Assembly (NCBI GenBank): GCA_033675265.1
Contig: JAUJYZ010000373.1
Span: 139,001-203,000, forward strand
Reading direction: 5' to 3'
Source: Actinostola sp. cb2023
Lineage: Eukaryota > Cnidaria > Anthozoa > Actiniaria > Actinostolidae
DNA length: 64,000 nt
Every line of letters starts with the position of its first letter. Within the stretch, counting starts at the first letter, position 1. The notes beneath the pieces are model-generated. The model searched no databases. It saw only the letters and a program-made list of their open reading frames with translations, and had not been told where the DNA came from. The position numbers were made by a program, and so were the translations under genes. Shown here piece after piece: positions 10,505-22,490 of the stretch.

Positions 10505-10696
10505 GAAATCACAACAGATATTATGTAAACACGTAAAATCAGTTTGAATTATACACTAGAATGTTCTATGATAGTGAACAAACTAAAGCTATTCGATATG
10601 AGGCAAGTAACGGAAGTCCTCAGCTCTTTTATACAAGTACGCCGAGTACGACATAAAAGTACCGGTCACGCAACACGATATATAACAATCAACCCA

Positions 10697-10995
10697 ACCA
10701 GCAAACGTTTGGAAAACCCTTTCTGCAGCTAAAACACCTAAAACGCTTTACTGAAGGCCACCATGTTAAGAAAAACCACTTTTAGTGTATCGTTCCTGGA
10801 GGCGAAAGTTATAGGTCGTGACTACAGCATCAGAGCGTGACGCGTGTGTGCAAATTCTCTTACCCGGTTCTTCTTGTAATTAAACAATAATAAACGACTT
10901 TCTATTGCATTTGCTGTCACTCCAAATGCTTTCAGATCTAAGAGGTAAACAATTCAACTCGATTGATGATCATTACACACGATGAGCCGTGTGAC
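10697..10995. repeat. Inner piece of the Sola-like left TIR
   Basis: This is the inverted match of about 18200-18500, including the shared TTACCCGGTTCTTCTTG segment. It marks the inner end of the left arm. Confidence 0.75.
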
Positions 10996-11892
10996 AGCTG
11001 GTGTATTATAAAATAATATGTCATTTATTAATTCATTTAATATTGTTTTCTGAATGATATCACTGTTTGCTCTACAAATGGTTCACCTAGTTTTTTCTTA
11101 CAGCAAAATATACACAAAACCGTATAAGGTATCTCGAATTGCCAAGGGAAAGCAAAAAGCGTTCGAAATCTAGCGGGAGAGAGATAACTGAGTATATAGG
11201 TGAGTATATTTTACTGGAATAAAACAAGGAGAAATTATTTATATTTCGGGATAGTGAGGTGCCACTGCATAGAAACGCTAAACGACAAGCGCAATTATTA
11301 GCGCCAAGAGAAAACACGCTTTCATGAATCGTTAGTAAAATAAAGCCAGTCTTTATGCTTGTGTTTGTACTTATGCTTGTTGCAGGCGCACTTTGACAGT
11401 TACTAACACTATTTGTGCGCACGTTTGAAATGCTGATGAAAGTCAGACCCATGTGTACTGACTGTTAAATTCGTTACTGAATCCCTATAATTATATTAAT
11501 CAATTGCTCACTCTGTGCCATCACGGAATACTATTTGATTATAAAACATTTTGGAATATAGCTAATTGCATAATCGTTGTCGGGTTGAAAATCATAAATC
11601 ATAGAAGCTGAGACCGCAAGGATGGATGGGAAATCAGTTCTTGAGCCGCATTACATACAGATATATTCAATATTCTCGTAGTTTTGAAGGTATATGAGCT
11701 ATTTAACTAAGATCCTACAAGTCTGGATAAAAAGGTCGATCATTTGACGGTGTTATTTGAGAGTTTTAATTTCCCAGAATTCCTTTTGGTCATAGCTTTC
11801 ATGATTTTCAACCCGACAACGATTATGCAATTAGCTATATATTTAGTGGCGTGAAATGAACTACTCAGTACTCTTGATTACAGCATATTCAG
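10996..11892. other. Non-coding spacer inside the Sola-like element
   Basis: No convincing gene was found. A 121-codon frame at 11087-11452 (minus) has low-complexity composition and no motif. The MITE-like inverted repeat at 11557-11839 is listed separately. Confidence 0.45.
11557..11839. mobile_element. MITE with ~40-bp TIRs
   Basis: The ends are inverted copies of TATAGCTAATTGCATAATCG, continuing through GTTGTCGGGTTGAAAATCAT. The outermost TA may be a TA target duplication. It is 283 bp and non-coding. Confidence 0.65.
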
Positions 11893-12814
11893 TTACAAAG
11901 AGTAGCAGGAACAATGGTGAACAGCGTCTTCCAGTAGGGCAATATCTGGAGCTTTCCTGCGCACGGCTGGTGTCGGAACATCCAGGTTAATCTGGTGACA
12001 CAGTATCTGGAGCATTCCTACCTTTAGACTTTTCAGGGTGATGCCTCTGACCAATTCGCATATGTTGTATTGATCTACAACAATGGGATGCTGCAGGTGT
12101 AGAGTGGATAGTACGTTTTCCCTTGCCTCACTGAAATTAGTTTCTTCTATCACTGCATTGATGTCATATTCACTGAGGGGGCCTTCATTTTGTTGCTGCT
12201 TTGCCCGGGAAGATAAACGAGAGAAGAAAAATGACACCTGCTGTGGGGTGAGGAACTCTGTAATCTGAAAAAGACGTTCTCCACTCTGATTTCGTGCATG
12301 CTGCATGTCGTGGGCAACGACGTCCGCATCCAGCTTCCTGCCAGTGCTGAGACCAATCGTAAACTTTGACTCCAAGTAGGCTTTTTGACTCTCGTTAAAC
12401 CGGGATCCTTTCTTCCACTCTTTTAAAGCTCATCCTTCTTGTTTAAGAGACGAGGTGTAGCAGGTCGCGTCTTCCTCGTCAGCAGGCATATGTTGCAGTG
12501 TGGGAATAGCTCCTACTCCCTCCTTTATTCTCTCTGCATACCCCTCCTTCGCCAGGTCCATTAATGTCTTCCTCTCAACTGCCTGCGTACAAGCCTCCAG
12601 AGATAGGTGATGATCAAGAGCTGATGCGCTCTGGAAGATACGGACACAACCGCTCTGTGGACAGGAAAATACTGGGGACTGGTGTTGTTCACTGGGCTCT
12701 ATCGCTGGGCTGACACGCTCCTTATGGACAGATCTAAAGGTACCCTCAGAAAAGGGCTGCGATGGCCACTTGATGCCGACACCTGGAAAAGGTAAACAAT
12801 ATCTACAATTAATA

Positions 12815-12895
12815 AAATTATCATTCATTCATTCATTCATCCATCCATACATCCATCCATCCATGCATTCATCTATTCATTCATTTTTTATTATA
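12815..12895. repeat. ATTC/ATCC microsatellite
   Basis: This is an imperfect tetranucleotide run (ATTC, ATCC) within an intron of the transposase gene. Confidence 0.8.
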
Positions 12896-15664
12896 TTTAT
12901 TTTTTTACAAGCCTAAAATTGACCATTGATAAATGGCTGTAAATAATGACTTCATTAGAGCAGAGGCAAAGTTCGCAGTAGTTATCAATTGTAAATGTTA
13001 GGTCAAATACGCATGCTTCAGTGCATGTTTGCGGTGTCTTTGCCGGGCATTCAAACTAAAAGACGCACATTTGTTTTTAGTTTAATGTTATACAACGCAC
13101 ATTTTTGTTTAGTGATAAATGCTTCACTTGTTGCATACAGTCACATACAGTTGTTTTAGTGGAAGCTCCGGCGAATAATTATATTTGATCACACATAATG
13201 ATTATCCATACATTCATACTGATCTTAAAATTGTCGATGCTTTATTACAGTCTTTATTTATTACATAATTACCTGACAGGGCCCGGGCTCCTTCAAAATT
13301 GATTAGTTTTCCTGTTCCAATGCCATAGGCACGTCAGGCAACCAGGCCGTCATCCATCCGCTTCAAGTTATTTAGCTTATTGATGCCGGCGATCTTCTGG
13401 TGCTCTTGGGAAGAAGAGGTAGTCTCTACAACTGCTACTCGAACCCCCTCAAGTCCACCATGAGACAAGAGGGCTGTCTTCATTTCCTTGGCTGTCGTTA
13501 CGTTGTTCCCTTCGTTGATGTAAATGCGGATATGGCTCTTACAACGCGCCGCCAGCCTGTCTGCTGCACCCTTACCTCCTTGCGGATCGTTGAAGTCGGT
13601 CCGTGTTATGTCAATACCGGTCGTTTCTGAAATCTGTTGGGTGGCAAGAATGGTACTGGACGAGTGATAGCACCCAGCATTGTCTTGGCGAAAAAACGCT
13701 CGTTCTATCTCTGGGTGTGCGATTTTGAGGGTCTTAATCACATGCTGCAGGATCTGGATAACGGCGGTGCTGTCCTGAGTGCACGATTGCATGACGTGAA
13801 CAAATGACTGTGACTGGAGATGACCATCAATACGCCTGAATACAACTGCAATATGCCACGATATCCCCCTTTTACCGAACCAATCCTGTTGTGACTCGCG
13901 ATACCGTTGCGGGAGGAACTTCATGGCCCAGTCGTTTACAATCAGCACATTTTAATTTTAGTTTTTCCTGAGTCTTAGTTAAATGGGCAGTTATCGTTAA
14001 TTAAGTTCAAACAGGAAACAATACCTTGAAATCTCCTTTGAGGTACAGTTTTCCTGCTTTCAAAGATTCTAGCAGGCCAGTGTCACCTTCTGATAAGTCG
14101 CTGAGTGCGTAGACTTTCTCCACAATGCCTGCTAGATCGTCGAACGCACGTGCTCCTTCGGCAGCGTAGTAATCGAGGCCTTGCAGTGATTTACGCACAG
14201 AAGCACTACATTCTGTCAGAATTCGAAGCATTGTAGACTGGCTAAAGGCTTGAAGTTAATCTCGTCGCACAACTTGTTGTATTGTTGGACGATCCGTTGT
14301 GGTATCATTTTGCGGATGACGTTCGGCACCACTATTTCCTTCCCAGACGAAAGCTTTAGGTGTTTTTCGCCAAACGGCAAATCCAGGACAAGATGAGGGC
14401 TAGTTATAAAACCAAGGAAATGATCAAGCTGTTGGAGATCGATCCGAAGACGTGGAGAATTTTTGGGGGGCACAGGAACGCAGCGACCGTGCTGGATGGA
14501 ATGCTTATTTGCCATGTCGTAGCGATATCTGGTCAAACCTGGAATATATTCACTGATGGCACTAAATGAAGCAACTCCCGCCATGACAGACAATACTTGC
14601 CGACGCGTATCCCAGCTTGTCGCGTTTTTGTAGCTTCTGCAAGGGCTTCTAAGTAGACTTCCTCTGAAGGAAGATACGTCTGTTGGATACCAAGAGACTT
14701 AATCATCATTGGGGACGTCTGCAGACCTCTCCACAAGTGCGCGGCATTAGTCGGAGAAACCGTAGTCAGAACAGAAGACACAATTTCGCCTGTTCTCTGA
14801 ATGTAGTGCTTTTTCGTCAGTTCTCTTGCGTCTTCCCAATCCAACCACGGCCTTCCCAGTTTTCTGAGGGTAACTCGCTGGCTTCTTCCGAAGACGATCC
14901 AGTGCTCCCTGTTTCTGGTGTATGGACAGTAGTATCCGCGGATATCCTAAGCATACTCATAGCATCAACTAGGTCTTCTGCTGAGGAGCTACTTCCTTCT
15001 TCTGTCTGTATCCAAATTAAGAAAACAATAACATTATAACCATTCGTATACACAAGCCATTACTCCCTAAATCGACACTTATAATACGCCGTGAGTAAAA
15101 ATAGTTGAGGAACTGCAGGACGGAATAGAATATTTATGCATCAATCAGAGTATTGATTTTTTTAAAGAGATAATATAATAATATGCCCTGTCCCTTCCAC
15201 AGGCAGCCCAACCCAAAAAATATATTTGTATGGGTTTCCTGTAGTTGAGCGCACAAGCGACGCGCAATAAGTATTATGTTCGGCTCCCTGTGCGTAGAAA
15301 CGTATTATGTTGAGCTCCCTGTACATAGAAACGTATTATGTTAACGTTGGGCTCCCTGTGCGCATCCCGCAGGGCTGGTGTCGCCTTGTAACTAAGGCTA
15401 TGCAGCTCCTCCAATTTCTCCTTGCATCGCTTACATACCGCTACAAAGAAATAATAAAAATTCCAAAAATTGTTCTTCAACCTAAATTGAATGTAGAAAA
15501 TCAAACTTTGAGAGTTTCATAACCAGCTATTATCATCAGTAGAAGTGTCTTGTCTATTGTTCTTTCTAGTTTTCTTTATTCTACAACAAAATCCGTTTCA
15601 AAATCAAAACTAATCAGTAAACAAGGTAGCTGACGCCACCTCAACAAAATTGAAATATATCGAG

Positions 15665-15773
15665 GTTATTTACCGGTCGGGATATCCGGACAGGGAAAAA
15701 CTGTGCCTGAGGTCTTGAGCATACGACGGCACAGTTTTTCCCTATCCGGACCAACTAAGGCCGGTAAATAACT
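15665..15773. repeat. Long hairpin (palindromic MITE-like)
   Basis: Arms of ~44 bp share GTTATTTACCGG and GGGAAAAACTGTGCC in inverted order around a ~19-nt loop. It is non-coding. Confidence 0.75.
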
Positions 15774-17083
15774 TATTATTATTTTTTGCTTTGTGGTATT
15801 TTTTTGGGGCCAACTGTCAGCCATTCAACTGCACACAAAAAAAAGCACGCAACAAGCAAAACAACAAATATAATTTTTGTTTTCAAATTGTGTCATTGAA
15901 GGGCAGTCCAGTATGCTAGGATACCGCGGACCTTGGTCAGATATAGAACATTCCGCCCGCTTCAACAACCAATCAGAGCGCGCGATTTCTTAGGATACAA
16001 AACGAAAAGAAATACAACTAGAAAACTGTCTTAGACAATAAAAACGAACTAGTGAGAATATCATAATGTAGTCATGTAAGCATTGAGTGTGAGAGTCGTG
16101 TCCCCAATTAGCAGTACTGCTAAATACATTGACACGTTAAAAGTGACTGCTCTTCTGACATCAGTCATACCAAGTTGATTACTAAGTCGTTACCGCGATA
16201 CTTTTCCAAGAAGGATCCAATTATCGCTTAAACTAGATTCCATTTTACCGGTTTTCTGATCGGTTTTCCTTTGAATATCTAAATAGAATAACCGAAATCC
16301 TGATAAAAAACGTGATTAATATTTTATGTCCAAACCTTCGTCAGTGTGGCTATACTTTTGTCATGTGTTGGGATATATTCCGGCCATTATTGCTAAAATT
16401 TTCAAAAAAGCTTTTCAGATTGGATCGATCTTTCAATTAATTAACAAAGCAGGATGGCTCAATGTCTTTACAGACTTCCATCTGCTTTGCGTTCACTCTT
16501 TCAAACACATCGAGCCTCGTTGGATATTTATGTTCCTCGTTTATATGTATGATATTTCGACACAGCTAGATAACTTATAAATTTTGCCATCCAACCCAAT
16601 ACCCCATTACTGACAATAGTCCGGGAACTTACGTGATCCAACTGCAACAAGTGTTTTGGTAACTTGAAGTATGTACTCTGACTGAGAGCTCTTTAAATCA
16701 CACAATCCCTTAGTAGAAGAGAGCCTGTGTGCGGCTATACCAGCGGGAACAGTGCAAGTTCGCTTGCTGCTGCGCCAACGAATTCCAAATAAATCATGAT
16801 GACGAGGGCACACTGTAGCCGCAAAGTGAACATCCTCGGCAACAAATATACCTAAATGTACAATTGTTTGGTGTATTATGAACAGCATTTCGCTCTCGCC
16901 CATATCAAACTTATGTTATACAAAAGGTCATTGTTTCACATCATATGGAGATGAGGCGACGGCGGTCTATCAATAAAAACAGCATGATTTTGATAATTTT
17001 TTTGCTTTTTACTGCATTGTTAAAATAAAAACCAAAAACCTACCAGCAAAATATAAAAGACGAATATGTAAGGAAAGAATACG

Positions 17084-17880
17084 TTGGCAATTCAAGCAAA
17101 AATAAATATGTTTGACCGCAGCATTTCTCGTTTCTTCAAAATCGATCGAACTGAAATATCTGAAGAGATATGGGAGAGCGTGACAAACGCTGCACGCAAA
17201 ATCCCTCTGAATCGCTTGGGAATTGTGTCAATCAAAAACCTACCGCCAGATTCTAATACTCTGTAATTTTGCGCGCATTTTGATATAAAATACATGTATA
17301 TTGAACTTAATTAAGCTGCGGCAAAATGAAATCTAAAACTCTTTTTTTGGTAATCGTAAACATCATATTGGTGCTCTGTATCCCGGCCGTCTGTATGTAC
17401 AAGCTACATAGGAGAATTCGCAAATAAATTATGGCTCGGAAAGGACGCAATTTCCAATATTCACACACAAGATCAATAAGTAAGTTCGAATTTGTGATAT
17501 ATTTTCCCCTGTTGAGAAAACATATGCAGCTTACCATCCTCTTTTATATTTTAGCTACCTGATTTACACATTGTCAAAGGAAAAAGATGAATTGAGAAAT
17601 GATAAACCAGTCACGTACGAATCTGCTTTATTTAGCGGCCACAGAACAAATTGCTCGATCAATCGGGCCTCAAGTAAACAAAACACCTTTGTAAACAAAA
17701 CACCTTTGTAATTCAATCATTTTGCGCAAGCGCATTAACAAAAACGTCCGCGTGATACTGGATCCCAACAGGAGCAAATGTTCAATGATGCAGGAAATAA
17801 GTTTGATATGCATTATGAAGCAAAAAATCATATTAAACTTGCACAGAACTCGGAAAAGCAGAACAAAATAAATTGACTAG
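17084..17880. other. Intronic sequence without a gene
   Basis: This lies between the first and second transposase exons. Short frames on both strands lack motifs. An imperfect direct repeat (AAACAAAACACCTTTGTA) lies at 17675-17710. Confidence 0.4.
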
Positions 17881-18199
17881 ACATTACCTGCTCGAGCAAG
17901 AAGCAACTTCGATTCACAGTCCACATCTTGATCGTCACTAATTTTACAAAATACCAAGTGTCTAGTGATATCTTTTGTACACTCCCCTACGCACATCACG
18001 TCAGCAGGATTTTCCCTACCAGGACCGCAAGAGCCACCTACTAGGTTAGAATAACTACAAGATGCCATTTTAGCTCTGTACACCACGGCTATACCTTGCG
18101 AAATGGCATAAAGCAATTGAGCTCATTGTGTAACATCGACAGGATATTTTCCAGTTAAATCCAGTTCTCGAATTATGACCAGTACCCGTGACGCAACGC

Positions 18200-19018
18200 C
18201 TCGCTTTAACGAGCTGTCACACGGCTCATCGTGTGTAATGATCATCAATCGAGTTGAATTGTTTACCTCTTAGATCTGAAAGCATTTGGAGTGACAGCAA
18301 ATGCAATAGAAAGTCGTTTATTATTGTTTAATTACAAGAAGAACCGGGTAAGAGAATTTGCACACACGCGTCACGCTCTGATGCTGTAGTCACGGCCTAT
18401 AACTTTCGCCTCCAGGAACGATACACTAAAAGTGGTTTTTCTTAACATAGTGGCCTTCAGTAAAGTATTTTAGGTGTTTTAGCTGCAGAAAAGGTTTTCC
18501 AACGTTTGCTGGTTGGGTTGAAATAAAATTTTGATATGATAAATTAGAAAGGTATAGCTTGACTATGATTTAAGTTTTATGCTAAAACTTTGTGTACCGG
18601 AAAGCATTTAGCTACCTTCAATTTGACCTAAATTAGCCTTCTGATTTTGAGGTCACAACAGGGCTACTTCAGAGACTCATAATATTTCTTAAACTCCTGC
18701 TAGAAAAAAAAAGTTAGCTTCGTTCGAACGTCAATATAGTAGACTTTAATTGTGGCAAAAACAAAGTTTCGAAATTAATCGTCCTGTGGCTTTTCGAGAC
18801 GGTTTAAGATCGGAAAAATTTGCATTTTTTAATTCACGCTTCCGGTCGTCCCGGAAGTGATTTCGAATTTGCTCGATTTCTCGGAAAATAAAAAGCGCTG
18901 AAACTTTCTGGACTTATTTTCGAAAATACTTCACCATAAGGGTTATTTTGGTGAATTAAAATGAATTTCGATTTTTGCCCACTTGCATCGAATTTTCGAA
19001 AATTACAGACAACGGCTC
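18200..19018. repeat. Right TIR of the Sola-like element
   Basis: This 0.8-kb arm is the inverse of the interrupted left arm (3982-4112, 5459-5829 and 10697-10995). It shows what the undisturbed left arm looked like, which is how the insertion points and target duplications there were defined. It contains no gene. Confidence 0.8.
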
Positions 19019-19116
19019 TTAAGGCACTGATTAGATACTTTTTGTAGTAACTTAGAATGGAAGACAGCAAGCTGATTTTCAGTCAGTTTTTCAATTTGTT
19101 TGATAATGTTAGGGGG

Positions 19117-19240
19117 GACACCACTCAATAATTAATAATAATAATAACAATAATAATAATTTATTTCTTCAATAAAAATACAGCGCATTCCACAATGTCT
19201 GAATGCTCTTTACAAAACAGTAAATACAGTAAATAAAATC
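19117..19240 (-). mobile_element. SINE or LINE 3'-end fragment with ATT tail
   Basis: Read on the minus strand it contains GTAAAGAGCATTCAGACA, then GGAATGCGCTGTAT, then an (ATT)n tail. The same motif order occurs in the 83-bp insertion at 35078-35160, so both belong to one retroposon family. Confidence 0.6.
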
Positions 19241-19382
19241 AAGCTTGACAAATAAAGCAAGCTTGACATATCTTTGGCTGGTATGGAGGCACATCTACAT
19301 TCTCTTTGTCGTGTTCCTCTCCTAGGTAGAATTCTGCAGTAAGTCCATTTTTGCATAAAATACATACATGTAAGTACATACT

Positions 19383-19895
19383 GAATGAATGAATGAACTT
19401 TATTTAAACACGGAAATCAAATCACTAAAATTAAAATTAATTACAAAGTGCTCTCCCTTTGAGCCGTGTAAAAAGATAATTCTACCTAATTATTGTAATG
19501 TATGGAATATACAGAAATTAAAAATATAAATATTGGTAGTTAAATATTATTGCTGAAGGATCTTAAGGTGGTGGCCTGCTTGGCTTTAGAGGGGAGACTG
19601 TTCCATAAACACGCTCCACGATAAACAAAGCTCTTTTTTAGGGCTTAGGCCTTGGAATAGAAACATTATCATTTACGCCTCTGATGCTCTGAGAATGTAC
19701 CGTATTCGTTCGAAAAAACTTTTCATGAAGATGTTCCGGTACTTCTTTATTCATTGTCTTGAACATGAGCTTCTTGAATTGTTGAGAACGTCTCTCCTCT
19801 AAAGACAGCCAGTTTAAGTCCTGAAGGATCTGGGTAGATCGAACACTATAGTCAGCACCTGTTATTACACGGGCTGCCCTATTTTGTAATTTGTT
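19383..19895 (-). pseudogene. LINE reverse transcriptase C-terminal fragment
   Basis: The minus strand reads LQNRAARVITGADYSVRSTQ, then LEERRSQQFKKLMFK and later IRGVNDNVSIPRPK. This is the end of a non-LTR retrotransposon RT protein, followed by a degraded tail and AATAAAG, ending in ATTC repeats near 19383. It is 5' truncated like most LINE copies. A CR1/L2-like group is plausible but not established. Confidence 0.75.
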
Positions 19896-19979
19896 GTAAT
19901 ATTACCCCAAACAGTGCTAGTGTTTTGAACAAAACATTGAGTTTTTCACATATGAAAAATTATTCATTCACATGAACGG

Positions 19980-20225
19980 ATATGAGGCACTCCAGCAGTA
20001 GATTGAATGTATTTTGTGCTTCAACCCAATACTTTTCTATTTGCCCTTGTTCAATTTTCATAGAAGGCCACACTGCAACTGAATGCTGTTGATTTTTGTG
20101 CAGTGCAACATACTGAATGATAGCACAATCATCAGCATTTGACCAATTTCTTCTTGGACCCTTTAAACGTTTCCCAGAAGTTCTCCCAATACGAAATGTG
20201 CGTTGAATAATTGCCCTAAATTGAA
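19980..20225 (-). pseudogene. Unrecognised fragment, possibly SANT/Myb-like
   Basis: The minus strand reads openly for ~80 codons, including RNWSNADDCAIIQYVALHK and a downstream Trp (VAVWPSMK). Spaced Trp residues in a helical context could be a degraded SANT/Myb-like domain. It may belong to the ISL2EU-like element that starts nearby. It has no start codon or clear end. Confidence 0.25.
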
Positions 20226-20289
20226 AAGTCCTACTTGGGTCAGAAGTCCGTTGAATCCGTTATATTAGAAATGCCGTTAATGCGCAATA

Positions 20290-20410
20290 TGTTTTAATAT
20301 AAGCACCTTATCCCCCTCCCCACCCCCCTCCCCCTGCTACAACGTTGTCTCCAACCTTCATTAACGATGGGGGTCGACGTAGACAATCATCAACATTGTT
20401 ATGGGGGAGG
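20290..20410. repeat. C-rich/G-rich low-complexity tracts
   Basis: A CCCCTCCCC-type tract (about 20310-20335) and a facing GGGGGAGGGGG tract (about 20403-20413) flank a short segment. Together they could form a hairpin or G-quadruplex. Confidence 0.5.
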
Positions 20411-20620
20411 GGGCGTCAAGTTATACGGATATTTTCATGTTGAGATCGATATTAAGCCAGGTGTCCCAATCATTTTGGCCAGGATTGTAGATTCGGTACA
20501 AACACAAAATTGCAACAACATCTGGGCGCCATATTGGATCGAAGAACATAAATAAACTCACTTTCAAAGCTTTGAACTTTGTCCCATTTTAAGAATTTTG
20601 AGAAAAATAGATGATACATC

Positions 20621-21371
20621 ATGTCTGGAACAAATGCTCGAGGATTCCATCAAATGAACAATGATCAACTTGGAATATATTTACAAGAAAGAGGAATTTC
20701 ACATCATGGCAAGAGGAAGTCCGACAGGATCGCGCTCGGTAGTATTTCAAATCAGATTGGTATCCCAGTTCGACCTACAAACGAAGATATCACAGCTGAA
20801 ATAAAGAGTGACAAGGAAAACCTTTTATCTTTAGAAAACGGCCTCATTAAGTCCAGATAAAATGACTATCAGATGGGTGTCAAAATTAGACAGTCTTCCA
20901 AGTACATCTGGCCTTGAAGTTGCTGAATACATAGAGAAGCGTGAGTTACCCAGTCAATTATGGAATTATATATTTGAAAAAGAAGAATACATGTATTTTT
21001 TTAAATTACTGAGTCTTTTGGGGAATTTCTGCGAAATATCACAAAAGGAAACTGTGCAGCACTATTATATGCTCCTAACGAGACAGAGGAAATAGGAAGA
21101 TCCAATACTGATCTAAATTTGACATTGCTTACTGGAATAGAAGGACCTAACACTGTCAACAATTTAAGAAGTGTTCCAACTATTGCAGAGGAAATATTGA
21201 CAAGGTCACAGGGGATATCATTTCCAGTATCATGGGATTAAAAATGGAGAAAACTTGAATTAAACAGTATGAACAACTTCAGAAAAGAAAACACGCTGAC
21301 TTCAAAGTCTTGTTCACAGGTCTTCATATTGTTGCTTCACCAGATGGGATGATACAATGTTCTTGTCCAGT
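20621..21371 (+). pseudogene. YqaJ-nuclease protein, 5' part (split by the Polinton)
   Basis: The frame starts MSGTNARGFHQMNNDQLG, a SAP-like helix-rich segment that in related proteins binds DNA. After a TAA at 20858-20860 and frame changes, it reaches LFTGLHIVASPDGMIQC near 21310-21360, the conserved A-S-P-D-G motif of YqaJ-type exonuclease domains. The Polinton follows immediately, and the domain resumes at 37672. ISL2EU-type transposons are known to encode such a YqaJ protein beside their transposase. The gene is dead: it has several stops and the insertion splits its nuclease domain. Confidence 0.7.
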
Positions 21372-22490
21372 AGTAGTTATCAATGGCCGATTCGGGGACA
21401 AAATGACGCGGACCCCCAACTCAGCAATAATGTGTGCTTGCAGACCCCCAACTCGAGGGGTAAAGGTACTTAAAGATATATTACTTTAATACATTATGAA
21501 ATGGTGTGATAATACATACCATCCTTCATCAGCAATAATATACACTTGCGGACCTCCAACTCAGCAATAATATACACTTGCAGACCCCCAACAAGGTACT
21601 AATAAATTCACGCAGACCTCCAACTCAGCAATAATATACACTTGCGGACCTCCAACTCAGCAATAATATACACTTGCAGACCACCAACAAGGTACTAATA
21701 AATTCACGCAGACCTCCAACTCAGCAATAATATACACTTGCGGACCTCCAACTCAGCAATAATATGTGCTTGCGGACCCCCAACTCGAGGGCAAAGGTAC
21801 TTAAAGATATAGTACTTTAGTACATTATGAAATGGTGTGATAATACATACCATCCTTCATCAAAAATTATACCAAAAAATTAAATCAAAAAATTATGCGG
21901 CCGCATTAATAGAAGAAAACTATGCCAAAAATTATAGAAAAATTATAACAAAACTATGCCAAAAATTTAAAGAAAAAAATAGAAAAAAATTACGATAAAA
22001 AATTAAAAAAGCGGCCGCAAGAAAAAATAAAAAATAATAAGAAAACTATATCACTGGTGTGGTCAATTTCCAATGTGATGCAAATCCAATAAACTTATAA
22101 CGTATGAAATTGAAGGCTTGTAAGAATAATAAAACTTACACATAATCGAAAAAATATATCAAAAAATAGTAAGTAATTATCATAACTGTGTAGAATAATC
22201 ATACATTGTTATAGGTTTATCACTGGTGTGGTCAATTTCCTATGCGATGCAAATCCACTAAACTTATAACGTATGAAATTGAAGGCTTGTAAGAATAATA
22301 AAACTTACACATAATATTTAATAATTTTATGTGTAACATTATATTTCTAGGGGTGTTTATACACTCGCGGACCCCCAACATGACACTAATAAATTCACGC
22401 GGACCTCCAACTCAGCAATAATAAATACATGCGGACCCCCAACTCGAGGGTAAAGGGTTTTAAAGATATATTACTTTAGTATATTATATA
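21372..22490. repeat. Polinton left TIR (~1.12 kb)
   Basis: It begins with a unique ~40-bp end, then carries 34-bp units of the type CTCAACTCAGCAATAATA with GCGGACC/GCAGACC variants. An AT-rich core with two GCGGCCGC sites and two direct copies of a ~190-bp segment (ATCACTGGTGTGGTCAATTT) follow. It ends just before the ATG of the HNH gene. It is ~500 bp shorter than the right TIR because it has fewer 34-bp units. Confidence 0.88.

Larger units (their letters stand above)
5830..10696. mobile_element. Insertion in the left TIR carrying the Ty3/gypsy element
   Basis: The intact right arm passes directly from AAAATTTTA to TTTCAACCC, while the left arm has 4.87 kb between these points. Removing the 4.56-kb gypsy element and one GAAAT leaves ~0.3 kb of non-coding, AT-rich sequence. 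That remnant was probably a small MITE that the retrotransposon later entered. Its own termini were not resolved. Confidence 0.55.
11893..18068 (-). pseudogene. Six-exon transposase gene of the Sola-like element
   Basis: Readable exons on the minus strand are about 18068-17888, 16851-16633, 15440-15350, 15007-14025, 13967-13273 and 12782-11893. Most have good GT/AG borders. The first two exons are Cys-rich. The fifth has conserved acidic motifs (VNDWAMKFLP, RQDNAGCYH, FNDPQGGKG) that could hold a DDE-type active site. The last has a C2H2 finger (CPQSGC ... HHLSLEAC), then the segment FLTPQQVSFFFSRL. I recall similar multi-exon proteins as uncharacterised in cnidarians and other invertebrates. 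A TGA stop at 12430-12432 and single-base breaks near 14830, 14580, 14230 and 13945 prevent translation as given. Confidence 0.6.
3982..19018 (-). mobile_element. Large TTAA-flanked DNA transposon, Sola-like, with nested insertions
   Basis: The element starts GAGCCGTT and ends AACGGCTC, and it is flanked by TTAA on both sides (3978-3981 and 19019-19022). TTAA duplication plus GAG termini fits the Sola2/Sola3 groups as I recall their description. The terminal inverted repeats are ~0.8 kb. The right TIR is uninterrupted (about 18200-19018). The left TIR is broken into 3982-4112, 5459-5829 and ~10697-10995 by later insertions. Between the TIRs a six-exon transposase gene runs on the minus strand (18068-11893). 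About 9 kb remain if the insertions are subtracted. The superfamily assignment rests on termini and target site, not on a protein match. Confidence 0.65.

Noticed and set aside
11087..11452. 121-codon frame as a gene
   Set aside because: It is Ser/Thr/Asn-rich without a motif and lies in the non-coding interior of the Sola-like element.
14683..15039. 118-codon plus-strand frame
   Set aside because: It is antisense to well-supported transposase exons on the minus strand.
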